Assembly (NCBI GenBank): GCA_030145845.1
Contig: JAIXHJ010000008.1
Span: 62,001-126,000, forward strand
Direction: 5' to 3'
DNA length: 64,000 nt
Source: Pseudomonadota bacterium
GTDB lineage: Bacteria > Pseudomonadota > Gammaproteobacteria > Pseudomonadales > Oceanobacteraceae
Part shown: piece after piece, positions 62,133 to 64,000 of the stretch
Layout: every line of letters begins with the position of its first letter
Numbering within the stretch: the stretch's first letter is position 1
Notes under the pieces: model-generated
What the model was told of the DNA's origin: nothing
Seen by the model: the letters and a program-made list of their open reading frames with translations, nothing else
Database searches by the model: none
Program-made: the position numbers and the translations under genes

Positions 62133-63343
62133 TCAGGCGGCTGCGTTTTTCAGTGTCTGCCCGGATGCAATTCTGCCGGTGGTCACATACAGCAGCAGTG
62201 CCAGTGCCGTCATCGCCGCTCCGACAAAGCCGGTGGAACTCCAGCCAAAACCGGCCGCCACCGCCATGCCGCTCAGCCAGGGCCCCATGGCGTTGGCGAT
62301 ATTAAAGACGGAAGCACTGGACGCGGCGGCCAGCGTCTGTGCATCGGCAGCAATATCCATCAGGTGGGTCTGCAGCGCCGGTGAAATCGACACCATGGTG
62401 CCGACCAGAAAACAGCCCAGCAGCATACTGGGCAGGGTATAGGTCAGCAGCGGATAAATCAGCAGTGCGATGGTGCCCCACAACAGTAACAGCCCCAGTG
62501 AACGGAACTGCAGACGGTCGAACAGCCAGCCGCCGAATATATTGCCGCTGATGCCTCCCAGCCCGAAGGCCGCCAGTGCTACCGGAATCCACGACGGATC
62601 GGCTTTGGCCTGATTAATTAACGTTGGCGCCTGATAACTGAAGGCGCAGAACATACCGGCAAAGCCGACTGAACCAATAATCATCGACATCCAGATGGCC
62701 GGATTACGCACCGCTTTCAGTTCATTGAGCGGGTTATTGCGCTGTTCATCCGGGTTGTGCGGCAGATAAATAAAAATCATCAGCATGGTAAAAACCGCCA
62801 GCCCGGACACCAGTGCAAACGTCGTGCGCCAGCCCGCTTCCTGTCCCAGCCAGGTGGCCAGCGGACTGCCGAACAGCATGGCGCTGGAAATGCCCAGCAT
62901 CACCCGGCTGACAGCTTTTGCCCGTCCGTCCGGTGGCACCAGCGAAGCGGCGACCAGAGACATCACGCCAAAATAGGCACCGTGCGGCATGCCGGATATA
63001 AAACGGCTTAACATCATGGCGCCATAATCCGCGGCCAGTGCGCTGACCGCATTACCGACGGCAAAAAAGCCATCAGTAACAACAGCAGATGGCGGCGCTG
63101 CAGACGGGCGCCGAGCACGGCCAGAATCGGTGCGCCGACCATCACGCCAAGGGAATAGGCGCTGATAAAATGGCCCACCTCAAATTCACTGACATTCAGC
63201 GTGGCTGACATTTCCGGCATCAGCCCCATCGGTGCGAATTCACAGATACCAATGGCAAAACTGCCCAGCGCCATGGAAAACTCAATCACCGAACGGGTGG
63301 CAAGGGATGGATAGCCGGTGGCAGGACCGGTGGTGACAGACAT
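62133..63343 (-). pseudogene. Frameshifted MFS exporter
   Basis: Two overlapping frames on the same strand together encode one normal-size (~400 residues) major facilitator protein of the arabinose/drug exporter type. The first part (63343 down to about 63060) starts MSVTTGPATGYPSLATRSV with the usual SFAIGICEFAPMGLMPEM helix 1; the second (from about 63070 down to 62133) resumes AFFAVGNAVSALAADYGAM and MMLSRFISGMPHGAYFG. The break is at an A6 run on the plus strand (T6 on the coding strand, 63063-63068); one extra base would restore the frame. The coding strand reads T TTT TTG, which also fits a slippery heptamer. Most likely a loss-of-function mutation or an assembly error. Confidence 0.85.
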
Positions 63344-63473
63344 GAAAAACTCCGTGACGGAACAGGCTCAAGCCTGTTTTATAACAAAGTCGTTGTCAGC
63401 GGGATTGTCAGCGGGCGCAGGAAAACTGGCGTTTTTGCGCACAGGGAAAGTGGCAGAAACGTTATCCGGGAAA

Positions 63474-63503
63474 TGACCAGGCCCGGACTGTCGGGCCTGG
63501 TCA
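63474..63503. other. Long hairpin between MFS and OmpA-family genes
   Basis: TGACCAGGCCCG-GACTGT-CGGGCCTGGTCA, a 12-bp stem with a six-base loop, 14 bases after the OmpA-family stop. It has no long T-run but is probably that gene's terminator. Confidence 0.6.
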
Positions 63504-63517
63504 TTCAGGCAGAGGAG

Positions 63518-64000
63518 TTAACTTTCAGCCGGCACCAGGGTGATTTCAACCCGGCGGTTCTGAGCTTTATTGGCCGCGCTGGTATTGGCAACCAGCGGCT
63601 GGGTTTCACCGAAGCCGACCGGCTCCAGACGCACCTGATTCACGCCCTGACTTTTCAGATAACCGGATACCGAGCTGGCACGCTCTTCAGACAGAGCCTG
63701 ATTATACGCCGCAGCACCGTCGCTGTCGGTATGGCCGGCAACAACGACCAGCGTCTTGTCATATTCCTTCAGCACAATGGCAACCGAATCCAGCACTTCG
63801 TAGAAATCGCTGGCAATGGCTGCACGACCGGAACCGAAAGTAATGTTACCCGGCATAATCAGGTTCACATTATTGCCCACGCGCTCAACACTCACGCCAC
63901 TGCCACGCAGTTTTTTGCGTAGTTCGGCTTCCTGGGAATCCATGTAGTAACCGATACCGCCACCAATGGCACCACCACCGGCCGCCGCCGCCAGAATGCG
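63518..64000 (-). CDS. OmpA family protein with glycine zipper, C-terminal part (5' end outside window)
   Basis: At least 160 residues of an outer-membrane-associated protein. The visible part begins with a glycine-zipper-like helix (AAAAGGGAIGGGIGYYM), then a linker and the peptidoglycan-binding OmpA domain: NITFGSGRAAIASDF, VVVAGHTDSDGAAAYNQAL (the TDSxG motif), SEERASSVSGYLKSQGV and a C-terminal NRRVEITLVP. This matches YiaD-type lipoproteins that tether the outer membrane to peptidoglycan. The true start lies beyond base 64000, so a lipobox cannot be checked. Confidence 0.9.
   Translation of the reverse strand, partial: RILAAAAGGGAIGGGIGYYMDSQEAELRKKLRGSGVSVERVGNNVNLIMPGNITFGSGRAAIASDFYEVLDSVAIVLKEYDKTLVVVAGHTDSDGAAAYNQALSEERASSVSGYLKSQGVNQVRLEPVGFGETQPLVANTSAANKAQNRRVEITLVPAES

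Noticed and set aside
63474-63503. TGACCA...TGGTCA resembling the RutR motif
   Set aside because: The half-sites are 18 bases apart rather than two to four, and they form the base of a long hairpin after a stop codon, so a terminator is the better reading.
1-64000. CRISPR array, prophage, insertion sequence, tRNA or rRNA
   Set aside because: No repeat-spacer pattern, integrase, transposase or RNA gene was recognised on either strand by reading; a dedicated scan (tRNAscan, ISfinder) would be needed to exclude them fully.

Overview
The window looks like chromosome of a marine-type gammaproteobacterium, probably Oceanospirillales-like. This is inferred from moderately high GC, Gram-negative envelope genes, an AlkB/XylM-type hydrocarbon hydroxylase and a Vibrio VPS-like polysaccharide export module. 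No rRNA, tRNA, CRISPR array, insertion sequence or integrase was recognised. Both edges cut genes: an alanine racemase on the left and an OmpA-family protein on the right.

Layout. 1-4.0 kb: end of alr, a YjbR-family protein, then a zinc alcohol dehydrogenase divergent from a TetR-thioesterase-patatin operon, with a 26-bp perfect palindrome between them. 3.9-7.5 kb: an AraC regulator divergent from a XylA-like ferredoxin reductase and an AlkB/XylM-like membrane hydroxylase. 7.6-11.8 kb: a repeat-rich unknown protein, two half-size YeeE/YedE sulfur transporters, cysC, a DHH phosphoesterase and a metallophosphatase. 11.8-30.9 kb: an O-antigen-ligase-like protein and a large exopolysaccharide locus. 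Its first part (about 14.6-19.1 kb) is strikingly AT-rich and starts at a truncated glycosyltransferase, which points to an imported cassette. Its second part (24.3-30.9 kb) is an export module: WcaJ-type initiating transferase, VanZ-like protein, outer-membrane barrel, short Wza-like protein, Wzc-type tyrosine kinase and a VpsP-like protein.

31.4-49.7 kb is a purine salvage and degradation island: 8-oxoguanine deaminase, an orphan histidine kinase, a RutR-type TetR regulator, a Tsx-like outer-membrane channel, a nucleoside-type ABC transporter (ATPase and two permeases, no binding protein), and a 10-gene operon xdhABC-alc-uraD-uraH-allA-guaD-puuD. Together they would take guanine through xanthine, urate, hydroxyisourate, OHCU and allantoate to glyoxylate and urea. 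The allantoinase step is missing from the window. The divergent promoter region between the transporter and xdhA carries two RutR-like operators.

49.8-55.5 kb encodes secreted and lipoprotein genes, including three paralogues (one cut down to its C-terminal part) that share an upstream inverted repeat. In the two full-length genes the repeats come as a tandem pair 21 bp apart. 55.7-64 kb: transketolase, a small cluster (SnoaL-like, GNAT, nitrilase-like), an MFS-UspA fusion exporter divergent from a MarR regulator with two clear operators, and a second MFS exporter split by a one-base frameshift in a homopolymer.

No dramatic new defence or mobile system was found. The best leads are the triplicated lipoprotein system with its shared operator, the RutR-type control of a urate-to-glyoxylate operon, the cysC-DHH pair, and the mosaic junction in the polysaccharide locus. 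All functions are read from motifs and family knowledge; no searches were run.
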